Positions 47,874 through 57,338 are shown, counted from the stretch's first letter. The stretch is 64,000 nucleotides of DNA from an alpha proteobacterium L41A (GCA_000335735.1 AMYY01000016.1:1-64000); one strand, 5' to 3'. Notes: generated by a model not told the origin, from the letters alone. Numbers and translations are program-made.

Positions 47874-48942
47874 AGGCGCGGATCCCGAGTCGAAAACCGA
47901 AGAGGCGACCCCGCGAAAGCTCGAGGACGCCCGAAAGAAGGGCGATGCGGCCAAGTCGCCCGACGTCGCCCAGGTGCTGTCGCTGGCGGGGGCGGCGGCG
48001 GTGATCCTGATGGGTGGAAGCTGGTTCGCCTCGTCCATCGCCGAACAGATGCTGCCCTTCATCGCCGCGCCGCACCAGATGCTGGGGGTGCTGAACTCGG
48101 GCGCGGGCAACCAGATCATGGTGCGCGCCGTCTGGGCCGTGGCGCCCTTCCTGGGAGCCGTCATGCTGGCGACCATTCTGGGCGGGGTCGGGGGCAATGT
48201 CGCCCAGTCCGGCCTGATCTTCACCGCCGAAAAGCTGAAGCCCAAATGGTCGGCGGTCAGCCCGATGGCGGGGTTCAAGCGCATCTTCGGCCCCGATGGC
48301 CTGGCGCAGTTCGTCAAGACCTTCCTGAAGCTGATCGCCGTCTGCGCGGTGTGCTGGATGGTGTTGAAGCCGCACCTGCGCGAGTTCGAGAACATGGCCT
48401 CGCTCAGCCCGCTGGCGATCCTGCCGCTGGCGCGCGACATGGCCATCTCGCTGTTCGTAGCCTCGATCATCCTGTTGGGGGCGACGGCCGGGGCCGACTT
48501 CATCTGGCAGAAGATGCGCTTCGCCAAGCGGATGCGGATGACCAAGGAAGAGCTGAAGGAAGACTTCAAACAGTCCGAAGGCGACCCGCACATCAAGGCC
48601 AAGCTGAAGCAGATTCGCATGCAGCGCAGCCGCCAGCGGATGATGGCCAATGTGCCCAAGGCCACTGTCATCGTGACCAACCCGACCCACTATTCGGTCG
48701 CCCTACGCTATGAGCCGGATCAGGGCGACGGGGCGCCGGTTTGCGTGGCCAAGGGCGTCGACGCCCTGGCCCTGCGCATCCGTGAAGTGGCGACCGAACA
48801 CGGCGTGCCGATCGTCGAGAATGTGCCGCTGGCGCGCGCCCTGTACGCCACCGTCGAGGTGGACGAGGTCATTCCGCGCGAACATTTTGACGCCGCCGCC
48901 AAGATCATCGGCTTCGTCTTCCAGTCCCGCAAGCGCCGGTAA
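47866..48942 (+). CDS. flhB: Flagellar export switch protein FlhB
   Basis: A 358-residue export-apparatus protein that switches substrate specificity from rod/hook to filament. The N-terminus SKTEEATPRKLEDARKKG, four membrane segments, and the autocleavage site NPTH at 272-275 in VTNPTHYSVALRYE are all present. GTG 47866 lies inside the end of fliR with GGGAGG six bases upstream, which decides the start against an upstream frame opening. The hybrid kinase gene cckA follows 51 bases later. Confidence 0.96.
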   Translation: MAEGADPESKTEEATPRKLEDARKKGDAAKSPDVAQVLSLAGAAAVILMGGSWFASSIAEQMLPFIAAPHQMLGVLNSGAGNQIMVRAVWAVAPFLGAVMLATILGGVGGNVAQSGLIFTAEKLKPKWSAVSPMAGFKRIFGPDGLAQFVKTFLKLIAVCAVCWMVLKPHLREFENMASLSPLAILPLARDMAISLFVASIILLGATAGADFIWQKMRFAKRMRMTKEELKEDFKQSEGDPHIKAKLKQIRMQRSRQRMMANVPKATVIVTNPTHYSVALRYEPDQGDGAPVCVAKGVDALALRIREVATEHGVPIVENVPLARALYATVEVDEVIPREHFDAAAKIIGFVFQSRKRR

Positions 48943-48993
48943 GGCGGCGTCAGGATTTGGGCGTATGATCGCAACACTGATTCGCGAGGCTGT

Positions 48994-51045
48994 ATGACGT
49001 CCACCCGCCGCCCTTCGTTAGACCTGTTGTCCGGCGTGATGGCGTTCGGCGTCGTGGCGGCGATCGCGGCCCTGGCCTATCCGGCGTTTCGCGCCAACCC
49101 GACCTCGGCGCCGGGACTGGTGCTGATCCTGACCGTGGGCGCGATCGCCCTCATCGGTCTGTTCGGCTTCCGCCGGGCGGCGGAGGCCAAGCCGAGCAGC
49201 GACGCGGCCATCGAGGTCTTGGACGCCATGGCCGAACCGGCGGCGCTGGTCTGGGATTCAGGGCAGATCCTGGCCTTCAACGCCGCCTGGTCTGAGGCCA
49301 ATGGCGCGACCGGCGCCCTGCCGCGCGGCAAGTCGGCGCAAGCGCTGTACATGGCCTTCGCCCAGGCGCGCAAAGGCGAGCCGGGCCGTGCCATCGTCAT
49401 GATCGGACAGCGCGAGGTCGAGGTCGTCATCGGCCAGATCGGCGATGGAAAGACCGGCGAGGGCAGGTTCCTGATGCGCGCGGCGCCGGACGCCGTCCTG
49501 CCCATCGCCGCCGCGCCCGTCCACACGCCAGCCGCCGCGGCGACCGGCGAGGCGCGGGCCATGGCCGCCGGGGCGCCGTTCGGCTCGGCCGTGATCGGCG
49601 GCGAAGACCTGTTTTCCGGCCGGGCGGAAGAGGCCAATCCGGCGCTGGCGGTCCTGACCGGACCGGGCGCGGCGCGCGATGCGGCCTTTGGGCACCTGTT
49701 CGATCCGGGCGGTATCGCCGAGGCGCGGCTGAAGCTGGCGGGCGGATCATCGGGGCCGATCGAACTGGTCGCGCGGGCTCACCCCGACAAGATGCTGCAT
49801 CTGTATGTGGCGCCCGAGGGCGACAAGCGACGCATCTGGCTGTTCGACGTCTCGGGCCAGAAGTCGATGGAGCTCCAGCTCAACCAGGCCCAGAAGATGC
49901 AGGCCGTGGGCCAGCTGGCCGGGGGCGTGGCGCACGACTTCAACAATCTGCTGACGGCGATCCAGCTTCAGCTGTCGGGTCTTTTGGAACGGCACCCGGT
50001 GGGCGATCCTTCGTACGAGGGGCTGAACGAGATTCGCCAGACGGCCATTCGCGCGGCCGATCTGGTGCGCAAACTGCTGGCCTTCTCGCGCAAGTCCACG
50101 GTGCGGCGCGAGCGGCTGGACCTTGGCGAACTGGTGGGCGAATTCGCCATCCTGCTGCGGCGGCTGCTGCGCGAGGATGTGCGGCTGGAGACCGACTACG
50201 GACGCGACCTGCCGATCGTGCTGGCCGACAAGTCTCAGCTGGAGACGGCGGTGATGAACCTGGCCGTCAATGCGCGCGACGCCATGCGCGGCGTGGTCGA
50301 GCCGGGGGCCGGCGTCGTCACCATCGCCACGCGCCGCCTGACGGGCGACGAGGCGCGGGCCCTGGGCTGGGTTGATGCGCCGACGGATGAGGTGGCCCTG
50401 ATCGAGGTGTCGGACACCGGACCCGGCGTGCCGCCCGAACTGGCGGACAAGATCTTCGAACCCTTCTTCACCACCAAGGCGGTGAACGAGGGCACCGGTA
50501 TGGGCCTGGCCACCGTCTATGGCATCGTGCAGCAGGCGGGCGGCCACATCACCGTCAGCAATATCGACGGCGCGGGCGCCGCCTTCCGCATCTTCCTGCC
50601 GGCGGCGGGCGAGGCGGAGCTGGCCGAGGTTCAGCCGGTCGAGGTCAAGGCCAAGGCGCCGCGCGACCTGTCGGGCGCCGGCCGCATCCTGTTCGTCGAG
50701 GACGAGGACGCCGTGCGCGGCATCGCCGCCCGGCTGCTGCGCCAGCGGGGCTATGAGGTCATCGAGGCCGCCGACGGCGAGGAGGCCCTGCTGCTGGCCG
50801 AGGAACACGCCGGACAGATCGACATGATGATCTCGGACGTCATCATGCCGGGACTGGACGGGCCGTCCTTGCTGAAGAAGGCGCGCAAATATCTGGGCGA
50901 CGCGCCGGTCATGTTCATCTCGGGCTATGCCGAGAGCGACTTCTCGGACCTGCTGCAGGACGAGACGGGCGTGTCCTTCCTGCCTAAGCCGCTGGACATC
51001 AAGACGCTGGCGGAGCGGGTGAAGCAGGAGCTGCACGCGGGCTGA
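48994..51045 (+). CDS. cckA: Cell-cycle hybrid histidine kinase CckA
   Basis: A 683-residue kinase/phosphatase atop the CtrA relay. Two N-terminal membrane helices (about 12-31 and 41-60) are followed by divergent PAS-like regions (about 70-290), the H-box GGVAHDFNNLLTAI with His314, the ATPase domain (NLAVNARDAM, DTGPGVP, FFTTK, GTGMGLATVYGIV), and a receiver with Asp615 in MMISDVIMPG. Positions sit eight residues before those of Caulobacter CckA (His322, Asp623), consistent with orthology. It lies behind flhB. CckA passes phosphate to ChpT, encoded at 52.3 kb here. Confidence 0.96.
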   Translation: MTSTRRPSLDLLSGVMAFGVVAAIAALAYPAFRANPTSAPGLVLILTVGAIALIGLFGFRRAAEAKPSSDAAIEVLDAMAEPAALVWDSGQILAFNAAWSEANGATGALPRGKSAQALYMAFAQARKGEPGRAIVMIGQREVEVVIGQIGDGKTGEGRFLMRAAPDAVLPIAAAPVHTPAAAATGEARAMAAGAPFGSAVIGGEDLFSGRAEEANPALAVLTGPGAARDAAFGHLFDPGGIAEARLKLAGGSSGPIELVARAHPDKMLHLYVAPEGDKRRIWLFDVSGQKSMELQLNQAQKMQAVGQLAGGVAHDFNNLLTAIQLQLSGLLERHPVGDPSYEGLNEIRQTAIRAADLVRKLLAFSRKSTVRRERLDLGELVGEFAILLRRLLREDVRLETDYGRDLPIVLADKSQLETAVMNLAVNARDAMRGVVEPGAGVVTIATRRLTGDEARALGWVDAPTDEVALIEVSDTGPGVPPELADKIFEPFFTTKAVNEGTGMGLATVYGIVQQAGGHITVSNIDGAGAAFRIFLPAAGEAELAEVQPVEVKAKAPRDLSGAGRILFVEDEDAVRGIAARLLRQRGYEVIEAADGEEALLLAEEHAGQIDMMISDVIMPGLDGPSLLKKARKYLGDAPVMFISGYAESDFSDLLQDETGVSFLPKPLDIKTLAERVKQELHAG

Positions 51046-51065
51046 GCGCCCCGTCGGGCGGGCTC
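51044..51065. terminator. Compact hairpin between convergent cckA and cheR
   Basis: CGCCC and GGGCG pair around CGTC, with outer GAG/CTC pairing across a two-base bulge. It spans the 18-base gap between the two stops and overlaps both. It could terminate either transcript, but there is no long T-run. Confidence 0.5.
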
Positions 51066-51879
51066 AGGCGGCGCGGCGAAGGACCGAAGGGGCCTTTACA
51101 TAGAGACCCTTGCGTCCGTTGACGGCGCGGAAGGCGACCGTTTCGCCCTCCAGGTTCTCGTCCATGCCCAGAAACAGGCAGCCGTCATCGACCAAGCGGC
51201 GCTCCAGTCCGTCCAGCAGACGGGCGCGTCGCGACGGCTCCATATCGGACAGGACGTTGCGGCAGAAGATGACGTCGAAGCGCGCATCGTCGGTCGGTTC
51301 GTCCAGCAGATTGGCGCGACCGAAGCGGACGGCGTCCGCCAGCTCTGCCTTGACCATCCACTGGTCGTCCATCGGCTCGAACCAGCGCAGCATGGTCTTG
51401 GCCGTCAGCCCGCGCTGAATCTCGAACCCGGTATAGAGGCCCGAGCGCGCCTTCTCGATCGCGCGCGCGGACAGATCCGTGGCGACCAGATCGACCGAAA
51501 CGCCCAGCTCCAGCCCGGTCATGGCGATCGACCAGGCTTCCTGCCCCGTCGAACAGCCGGCCGACCAGACCCGGATGCGACCATCCGGCCGCGCCTTGGA
51601 CAGGGCGGGCAGAAGTTCGGTCTCAAGGATACGGAAGGGCGTGCGGTCGCGACGGAACCAGGTCTCGGCGTTCAGCAGGGCCTCGATCACCGACCAGGCC
51701 AGCGAGGCGACCGGATTGGCCCAGAGGTTCGTCAGCAGGGCCTCGACATTGGCGTAGCCCTCGCGCCGCGCGATCGGTCCCAGCCGGTGTTCGGCCAAGT
51801 GCATGCGATCCCGCGACAGCCGATAGCCGGCGCGGGTGGCGAGGAGCGACTGTAGCTTGTCGAAATCCTCTGGCGTCAT
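51064..51879 (-). CDS. cheR: Chemotaxis methyltransferase CheR
   Basis: A 271-residue protein that methylates chemoreceptor glutamates using S-adenosylmethionine. The N-terminal helical domain (about 1-80) is followed by the catalytic fold: ETWFRRDRTPFRIL, the SAM motif RVWSAGCSTGQEAWSIAM, ATDLSARAIEKAR, and FDVIFCRNVL. ATG 51879 overlaps the stop of the receiver gene. The chemoreceptor at 2.5 kb ends in a CheR-tether-like pentapeptide, but this copy resembles the chpT-linked CheR of Caulobacter and may act elsewhere. Confidence 0.93.
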   Translation of the reverse strand: MTPEDFDKLQSLLATRAGYRLSRDRMHLAEHRLGPIARREGYANVEALLTNLWANPVASLAWSVIEALLNAETWFRRDRTPFRILETELLPALSKARPDGRIRVWSAGCSTGQEAWSIAMTGLELGVSVDLVATDLSARAIEKARSGLYTGFEIQRGLTAKTMLRWFEPMDDQWMVKAELADAVRFGRANLLDEPTDDARFDVIFCRNVLSDMEPSRRARLLDGLERRLVDDGCLFLGMDENLEGETVAFRAVNGRKGLYVKAPSVLRRAA

Positions 51880-52253
51880 GCGGCGATCGCTCCGACCTCC
51901 GTCAACTTGGATTGCAGGATTTCGCCGTCGAACGGCTTCATCACATAGTCGTCGGCGCCGGCGGCCAGGGCTTCGGCGATCCGCTCGGGGCGGGTCTCGA
52001 TCGTGCAGAACAGGACCTTGGGTTGCTTGCCGCCCGGCATGGCGCGCAGGCGACGCAGGAAGGTGATGCCGTCCATCACGGGCATGTTCCAGTCCACCAG
52101 TAGCACGTCGGGCATGGCTCCGGTGCAATAGGCCAGGGCTTCGGAGCCGTCCGCCGCCTCATCGACCTCATAGCCCAGGCCCTCGACGATGCGGCGCGCA
52201 ACCTTGCGGATGATGCGGCTGTCGTCGACGATCAGGCAGGTTCGGAAGTCCAA
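51876..52253 (-). CDS. Single-domain response regulator (CheY-like)
   Basis: A 125-residue stand-alone receiver. LIVDDSRIIRKVARRIVEGLGYEV begins the fold, the phosphoacceptor is Asp54 in LLVDWNMPVMDG, and VMKPFDGEIL carries the conserved Lys. The Thr/Ser position lies in FCTIETRPE. There is no output domain. The gene lies between chpT and cheR with overlap on the cheR side; the same trio is found in Caulobacter. It could be a ChpT or CheA target, or a flagellar motor modulator; that is not settled by sequence. Confidence 0.92.
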   Translation of the reverse strand: MDFRTCLIVDDSRIIRKVARRIVEGLGYEVDEAADGSEALAYCTGAMPDVLLVDWNMPVMDGITFLRRLRAMPGGKQPKVLFCTIETRPERIAEALAAGADDYVMKPFDGEILQSKLTEVGAIAA

Positions 52254-52345
52254 GGTCGATCCCTCAATGACACGACGGCTTTCACCCGAGGCGCATGGAC
52301 TGTTTTTATCTCAAACGCCAGTTAATGAGTCGTTTGGAAGTCCGC

Positions 52346-53017
52346 TCAGGCGGGCATTCGCGCGACCAGCGCGACCTTTCCATCTTCAACCTTGACGCGT
52401 AGAGCGCCGCCGGCCTCGTTCACGGTCAGCCACAGCCAGTAGGGCTGGATCCATTGGCCGGCCAAGCCCTCGACCAGGCGTTCGCCGGCCAGACCCGTGA
52501 CGGCCTCGGGCTTCAGCCGGGCGCGGGCGCCCTCGGCGAAACCTTCCAGATAGAGCAGGCCGTTTTCCACCCGCGACTGAATGGTGGCGACGCCGCCCAT
52601 CGGCAGGGCGCCGACGGTGAGATAGGCGAGGTTGGTCAGGGCGCGGGCCTGGGGCTTGGTGAACTCGCCGTCGGCGATGCGCCAGTCCAGCGAGGCGCGG
52701 CCCCCCTGGACCATCCCGGACACCAGGCCTTCGATCTCGCGGGCGGTGAATTTCTCGCTGGTGGTGGCGGCGCCGAAGGCGACGCGGGCGAAGTGAACCA
52801 GAGCGACCATCTTCCTGGCGCTCTGCTCGATCAGGGCCATGGCGTCGTCGCGCATGTCCTGAGCCGTCGGGTCCTGCATCAGGTCCAGACCCGAGACAAT
52901 GGCGCCCGACGGGCTGATGAAGTCATGGCACAGCTTGGCCGCGATATAGGTCACCAGCTCGGTCCCATCAACCGGAAGGTCCAGCGGAGCGGCGTCTGTG
53001 TCGTGGGGGGAGGTCAT
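52346..53017 (-). CDS. chpT: Histidine phosphotransferase ChpT
   Basis: A 223-residue phosphotransferase carrying phosphate from CckA to CtrA and CpdR. The N-terminal four-helix region has the phospho-acceptor His31 in AAKLCHDFISPSGAI (His33 in Caulobacter). The C-terminal degenerate ATPase-like domain (about 100-223) lacks nucleotide-binding motifs, as expected. ATG 53017 fits the family length; the frame opens much further upstream but that part is antisense to cysQ. It is 92 bases from the receiver gene and divergent from cysQ. Confidence 0.94.
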   Translation of the reverse strand: MTSPHDTDAAPLDLPVDGTELVTYIAAKLCHDFISPSGAIVSGLDLMQDPTAQDMRDDAMALIEQSARKMVALVHFARVAFGAATTSEKFTAREIEGLVSGMVQGGRASLDWRIADGEFTKPQARALTNLAYLTVGALPMGGVATIQSRVENGLLYLEGFAEGARARLKPEAVTGLAGERLVEGLAGQWIQPYWLWLTVNEAGGALRVKVEDGKVALVARMPA

Positions 53018-53113
53018 GATGTCTGGCGCGCTCAGGTCACAGTTCGTGTCGCGCGCGAAGTTGACGTGATTTGCCGGTTCATGGAACCGCCCGGATGGTC
53101 TATCGACCCGCCA

Positions 53114-53941
53114 ATGACGACCTCCTCCACACCTGCTCTTGAGCGCGATCTGACGTCCGGCGCGCTGTCCCTGGCCATCGCCGAGATCGCAGAGGAGGCC
53201 GCGCGGCTGATCCTGCCCTATTGGCGCGCAGGCACGGCGGTCGAGACCAAGTCCGACGACAGCCCGGTGACGCAGGCCGACCGGGCGGCCGAGGCCCTGA
53301 TCCTGGAACGGCTGGCGGCCCTGTATCCGGGCGTGCAGACGGTGGCGGAGGAGGCCGTGTCGGCCGACGGCGCGCCTGAAACCGCCGAGGACTGGTTCTG
53401 GCTGATTGATCCGCTGGACGGCACGCGCGGTTTCGTGCGCGGCGGCGAGGCCTTCACCGTCAATATCGCCCTGATCCATGACGGCTATCCGGTCGCGGGC
53501 GTGGTGACGGCGCCGGCGACGGCGACGACCTGGCGCACCGACAAGCCTGAGGGCGGCGCCTTCCGGCGCCAGTTCGGCGCCCTTCAGGCCGGCGAGGCCC
53601 ATTCGGGCGAGGACTGGCGTCCGATCCGGGTTCGCGACCGGCCGCAGGAAGGCATGGCCCTGCTGAGCCACAGCGTCACCGACGAAGAGGCGACGCGTCT
53701 GGCCGCCCGTCACGGCTGCTCGCGCTGGCAGGGGACCGATTCGTCGCTGAAATTCTGCCTGATCGCAGAGGGGCGCTTCGACGCCTATCCGCGCACCGGT
53801 CCGACCTCGGAATGGGACACCGCAGCAGGCCAGGCGGTGTTGGAAGCCGCCGGCGGGCGGGTTCTGGCCGATGACGGGCAGCGGATGGCCTATGGCAAGA
53901 CGCGGTTCCTGAACGGCGCCTTCGTCGCCATGGGCGGCTGA
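53114..53941 (+). CDS. cysQ: 3'(2'),5'-bisphosphate nucleotidase CysQ-type
   Basis: A 275-residue magnesium phosphatase of the inositol monophosphatase fold that removes the 3'-phosphate of PAP(S) from sulfate assimilation. Metal-binding motifs are TVAEEAV, WLIDPLDGTRGF, and the C-terminal GPTSEWDTAAGQAVLEAAGG; SSLKFCLIAEGRFDAYPR is characteristic of the CysQ branch. ATG 53114 is favoured, with ATG 53081 also possible; neither has a strong ribosome site. It fits functionally with the cysNC gene at the end of the window. It is divergent from chpT. Confidence 0.9.
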   Translation: MTTSSTPALERDLTSGALSLAIAEIAEEAARLILPYWRAGTAVETKSDDSPVTQADRAAEALILERLAALYPGVQTVAEEAVSADGAPETAEDWFWLIDPLDGTRGFVRGGEAFTVNIALIHDGYPVAGVVTAPATATTWRTDKPEGGAFRRQFGALQAGEAHSGEDWRPIRVRDRPQEGMALLSHSVTDEEATRLAARHGCSRWQGTDSSLKFCLIAEGRFDAYPRTGPTSEWDTAAGQAVLEAAGGRVLADDGQRMAYGKTRFLNGAFVAMGG

Positions 53942-53944
53942 GGT

Positions 53945-55159
53945 CTAGGCCCTCAGAAGCGTCTCGGCGCGGTCGGCGAGGGCGTCGACGCCCATTTCCC
54001 GCGCCGTCATCGCCGCCTCGCCCAGGATCAGCCCCAGATCGGTCGGGACGACGCCGCCCAGCCGATGCCGCGCCAACAGGATCTCGGCCATGCCGATCTG
54101 ATCGGCGGCCCAGTCGAGCGGCGTCGCCGTCGCCATGCGCGCGCGAAGGCGGGTTTCCAGCGTCATCAGGGCGGTCAGGTTCTTGACCGCCTCGGCCAAG
54201 GCGACCTCACGCGTGATGCGCCGCTCGCGCGCCAGGGCGCCGATGATCAATTCGCCGCCCTGCGTCAGGGCTTCCGCCTGGGTCAACAGCATCAGCGGCT
54301 GGGCGTCGTCGCCGACGCGCAGCACCTGGATCGCGGCCCAGTCCAGCGGGCTGTGATCCGGCGTGAACTGATCAGCGGCGGCGTCGAACATGATCCGCCC
54401 CTGGTTGCGGGCCTCGTCATGCCCCGCGATGGCGGCCAGGGCCGACAGGCCGGCGCCGCACAGGGCCAGGGCGCGGGCGCGGGTCAGGGGACGATGGTCA
54501 GGGGATGCCGCCTCGACCAGGGCGCCCAGGTCTCGGCCGGCCTGATCCAGAAGATGCACGTCGCGCTGCACCACGCCCATTTCCAGCGACAGGGCGGCGC
54601 GATCCATGCGCAGATCCATGTCCTCGGCGTCGTCCCTGCGCACCGCCTCATCCATCAAGACAGCGGCCTGATGAAGGCGGGCGATGTCGCCGCTCAGCCG
54701 GGCCGTGCGGACCGTCAGCCGGGCGTGAAGCGCGGCCATGCCGATGGCGATGCGTCGGCTGCGCGGCTGCCCGACCGCCGCAAGGGTCGTCGCCGCGCGG
54801 TCCAGACGGGCGGGATCGCCGCACAGATCAAAGCGCAGCATCAGCACCGCCGCCTTGGCCATGGCTGCGCGCGCGACCTGATCCTCGCCCACGGCTGAAC
54901 GCGCCAGGCTGTCGGCGCAGCGTTCGGCCCGGTCCAGACTGTCGGCGGCGCCGGTGCGGCGGGCGTGTTCGCGCCACAGGGCGCAGGCGCGGTTCTCGGT
55001 CTCGAAGGGACGCGCGCAAGAGACGCGTCCGGCGTCCGTGGCCTCGCGTCTCGCTTCGACGCGCAGCAGATCCGCGCCGATCAGTTCGACCCAGCCCAGG
55101 TCTTCGCTCTCTCGCGCCTGGGCGAAGAGTTTTCGAAGATCACGGCCGAATTCGAACAT
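53945..55159 (-). CDS. Unrecognised all-helical protein, possibly TPR-like
   Basis: A 404-residue cytoplasmic protein, almost entirely predicted helix, rich in Ala, Arg, Leu and Asp with no signal peptide or membrane segment. Paired-helix periodicity suggests TPR- or SEL1-type repeats: PLDWAAIQVLRVG and PLDWAADQIGMAE recur about 80 residues apart. I do not recognise the family or function. It converges on cysQ, three bases between stops. A 108-base gap separates its start from the next gene. Proximity to chpT/cheR may be incidental. Confidence 0.75.
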   Translation of the reverse strand: MFEFGRDLRKLFAQARESEDLGWVELIGADLLRVEARREATDAGRVSCARPFETENRACALWREHARRTGAADSLDRAERCADSLARSAVGEDQVARAAMAKAAVLMLRFDLCGDPARLDRAATTLAAVGQPRSRRIAIGMAALHARLTVRTARLSGDIARLHQAAVLMDEAVRRDDAEDMDLRMDRAALSLEMGVVQRDVHLLDQAGRDLGALVEAASPDHRPLTRARALALCGAGLSALAAIAGHDEARNQGRIMFDAAADQFTPDHSPLDWAAIQVLRVGDDAQPLMLLTQAEALTQGGELIIGALARERRITREVALAEAVKNLTALMTLETRLRARMATATPLDWAADQIGMAEILLARHRLGGVVPTDLGLILGEAAMTAREMGVDALADRAETLLRA

Positions 55160-55267
55160 GCTGGACCTCGGTTATCCCGCTTCGGGACGCAGACTGCGTC
55201 ACTTGCAGTGTCCGATGCAAACGCAGCGCCGCGCATGCGGTTCGGCTTGGCCTTGGCGCGAAAATCG

Positions 55268-55609
55268 TCAGTCTAGATCCGGTGTCTTCTGCTGACAGCG
55301 TTGCAGGGCCGCCCGAGCCTGGGCGGCATCGGCGCTCAGCTGTCGCACCGCAGTGATCCGCGCCCGTGTCTGATCCGCCTCGGCGACCGAGGCGCGCTTT
55401 CCGGCCGCCGTGCCCGCCTGCATCGCCGCCAGCGACCAGTAGAGGGCGGCGTCGTACAGCCGCCGGCCTTGCGCGCTCTCGCCGCCTTCCAGCTCCGACG
55501 CCGCCTGCGTCAGGCCCGCGCAGCGCACGGCCTCGTCATAGGAGACCAGCCCCGCAGCAGGGGCGGCCTGCAGCATGACGACGGTGCTGGCGAGGGCGAC
55601 GAGTGACAT
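55268..55609 (-). CDS. Small exported protein, unrecognised
   Basis: A 113-residue protein with a signal peptide ending near APAAG (about 20). The mature part is helical, Ala/Gln/Arg-rich, with two Cys (in RCAGLT and RCQQKT) that could form a disulfide linking the ends of a helical hairpin. I find no family. ATG 55609 starts the signal directly; a TTG at 55639 is also in frame. It is followed on the same strand by the unrecognised 404-residue protein gene, 108 bases away. Confidence 0.68.
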   Translation of the reverse strand: MSLVALASTVVMLQAAPAAGLVSYDEAVRCAGLTQAASELEGGESAQGRRLYDAALYWSLAAMQAGTAAGKRASVAEADQTRARITAVRQLSADAAQARAALQRCQQKTPDLD

Positions 55610-55663
55610 GGACCTAGAATGGCTCAGCCGCGTGGCCAAAGGAAGTCGTTTGGCGCGACGGCC

Positions 55664-57307
55664 TCAGCCGCGTTCCTTCGTCTTGGTGAAGGCGATCTTG
55701 GGGAAGCGTTCGCCGACATAGCCGGTTTCCCAGCTCGACTTGGCCAGGAAGACCGGGGCCTGGTCGATGTCGCGCGCCATCTGAGGGCGATATTTGCCGC
55801 TGAAGTCCTCGACGTCCGCGTCGGAGCCCTCCGAGCCTGGAGCGATCCAGCGTGCTTCGGCGTAGGGGGAGGGTTCGAAGACGACGTCCAGGCCGTACTC
55901 TTCGCCCAGACGGTCGGCCATGACCTCGAACTGCAGTTGGCCCACGGCGCCGACGATGAAGTCCGAGCCGATTTCGGGACGGAACAGCTGGGTCACGCCT
56001 TCCTCGGCCAGACCTTCCAGCGCCTTCTTCAGGTGTTTGGCCTTCAGCGGATCCTTCACGCGAACCCGTTGCAGGATTTCCGGCGCGAAGTTGGGCAGGC
56101 CCGCGAAACGGACCACGCCGCTTTCCGACAGGCTGTCGCCCACCCGCAGCACGCCGTGGTTGGGGATGCCGATCACGTCGCCGGCGAAGGCGTCGTCGGC
56201 CAGTTCGCGGTCCGAGGCGAAGAACATGATCGGCGCATTGACCGACAGGGACTTGCCGGTGTTCTGCACCTTCAGCTTCATGCCGCGCTTGAAGGCGCCC
56301 GACGCCATACGGAACATGGCGATCCGGTCGCGGTGGTTGGGGTCCATGTTCGCCTGGACCTTGAAGACGAAGCCGGTGACTTCGTTGGATCCCGGTTCGA
56401 TCTCGGTCTCGACGGGGGCGGGGGCGTTGCGGGTCTCGGGCGGGGATTCCTTTTTCGCCTTCATCACCTTTGGCGCCGGGGCCCAGTCGCCGATCGCCCT
56501 CAGCAGTTCGTCGATGCCGAAGTGGCGAAGCGCCGATCCCCACAGCACCGGCGTCATGTGACCTTCCAGGAAGGCCTGGCGGTCAAAGGCCGGATATCCG
56601 CCCTCGACCAGTTCGACGGCCTCGGCGAGGCTGTCCTGCTCGCCCGCCTCGAAATACTGCGCCGCCTGGTCCAGCGGCAGGGCGGGGGGGTGTTCGGGAT
56701 CCTCCGCCGACCCGGCGGCCTTGCGGGTATAGGGCTGGAATCGGCCGGTTCCGACCTCGACCATGCCGCGCAGGCGATTGCCGCTCTCGGCCGGCCACCA
56801 GATCGGGGCGGGATCCAGCTGTAGGCGTGACGCGATGTCGTCCAGCAGGGCCATCGGGTCCTGGGCCTCGCGGTCCAGCTTGTTGATGAAGGTGATGATC
56901 GGGATGTCGCGCAGGCGGCAGACCTCGAAAAGCTTCAGCGTCTGCGGCTCGATCCCCTTGGCGGCGTCCAACACCATGATGGCGCAGTCGGCGGCGGTCA
57001 GGGTGCGATAGGTGTCTTCGGAGAAGTCCTCGTGCCCGGGCGTGTCGAGCAGGTTGAACATCTTGCCGTCGTGCTCGAACGTCATGACAGAGGCCGAGAC
57101 CGAGATGCCCCGCTCCTTCTCGATCTTCATCCAGTCCGAACGCGTGCGCCGGTTCTCGCCGCGGGCGCGCACGGCGCCCGCCGCACGAATGGCGCCGCCG
57201 GCCAAGAGGATATGCTCGGTCAGGGTCGTCTTGCCCGCATCCGGGTGGGCGATGATGGCGAAGGTCCGGCGGCGCGCCGCTTCTTCAGGCAGGGTCAAGG
57301 AGGACAT
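55664..57307 (-). CDS. prfC: Peptide chain release factor 3
   Basis: A 547-residue translational GTPase that recycles RF1/RF2 from the ribosome. G1 AHPDAGKTT, the switch segment EKERGISVSASVMTF, G3 DTPGHEDFSEDTYRTL and G4 FINKLDREA are present, followed by the domain II segment NHRDRIAMFRMASG and the C-terminal EVMADRLGEEYGLD block. It is the RF3 type rather than EF-G, by length and switch sequence. It is slightly longer than E. coli RF3 (529), partly through a Lys/Glu/Pro-rich loop near 280-305. Confidence 0.95.
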   Translation of the reverse strand: MSSLTLPEEAARRRTFAIIAHPDAGKTTLTEHILLAGGAIRAAGAVRARGENRRTRSDWMKIEKERGISVSASVMTFEHDGKMFNLLDTPGHEDFSEDTYRTLTAADCAIMVLDAAKGIEPQTLKLFEVCRLRDIPIITFINKLDREAQDPMALLDDIASRLQLDPAPIWWPAESGNRLRGMVEVGTGRFQPYTRKAAGSAEDPEHPPALPLDQAAQYFEAGEQDSLAEAVELVEGGYPAFDRQAFLEGHMTPVLWGSALRHFGIDELLRAIGDWAPAPKVMKAKKESPPETRNAPAPVETEIEPGSNEVTGFVFKVQANMDPNHRDRIAMFRMASGAFKRGMKLKVQNTGKSLSVNAPIMFFASDRELADDAFAGDVIGIPNHGVLRVGDSLSESGVVRFAGLPNFAPEILQRVRVKDPLKAKHLKKALEGLAEEGVTQLFRPEIGSDFIVGAVGQLQFEVMADRLGEEYGLDVVFEPSPYAEARWIAPGSEGSDADVEDFSGKYRPQMARDIDQAPVFLAKSSWETGYVGERFPKIAFTKTKERG

Positions 57308-57338
57308 GGCGCGCGACTAGCGCGCCGCGCGCCGAAAG

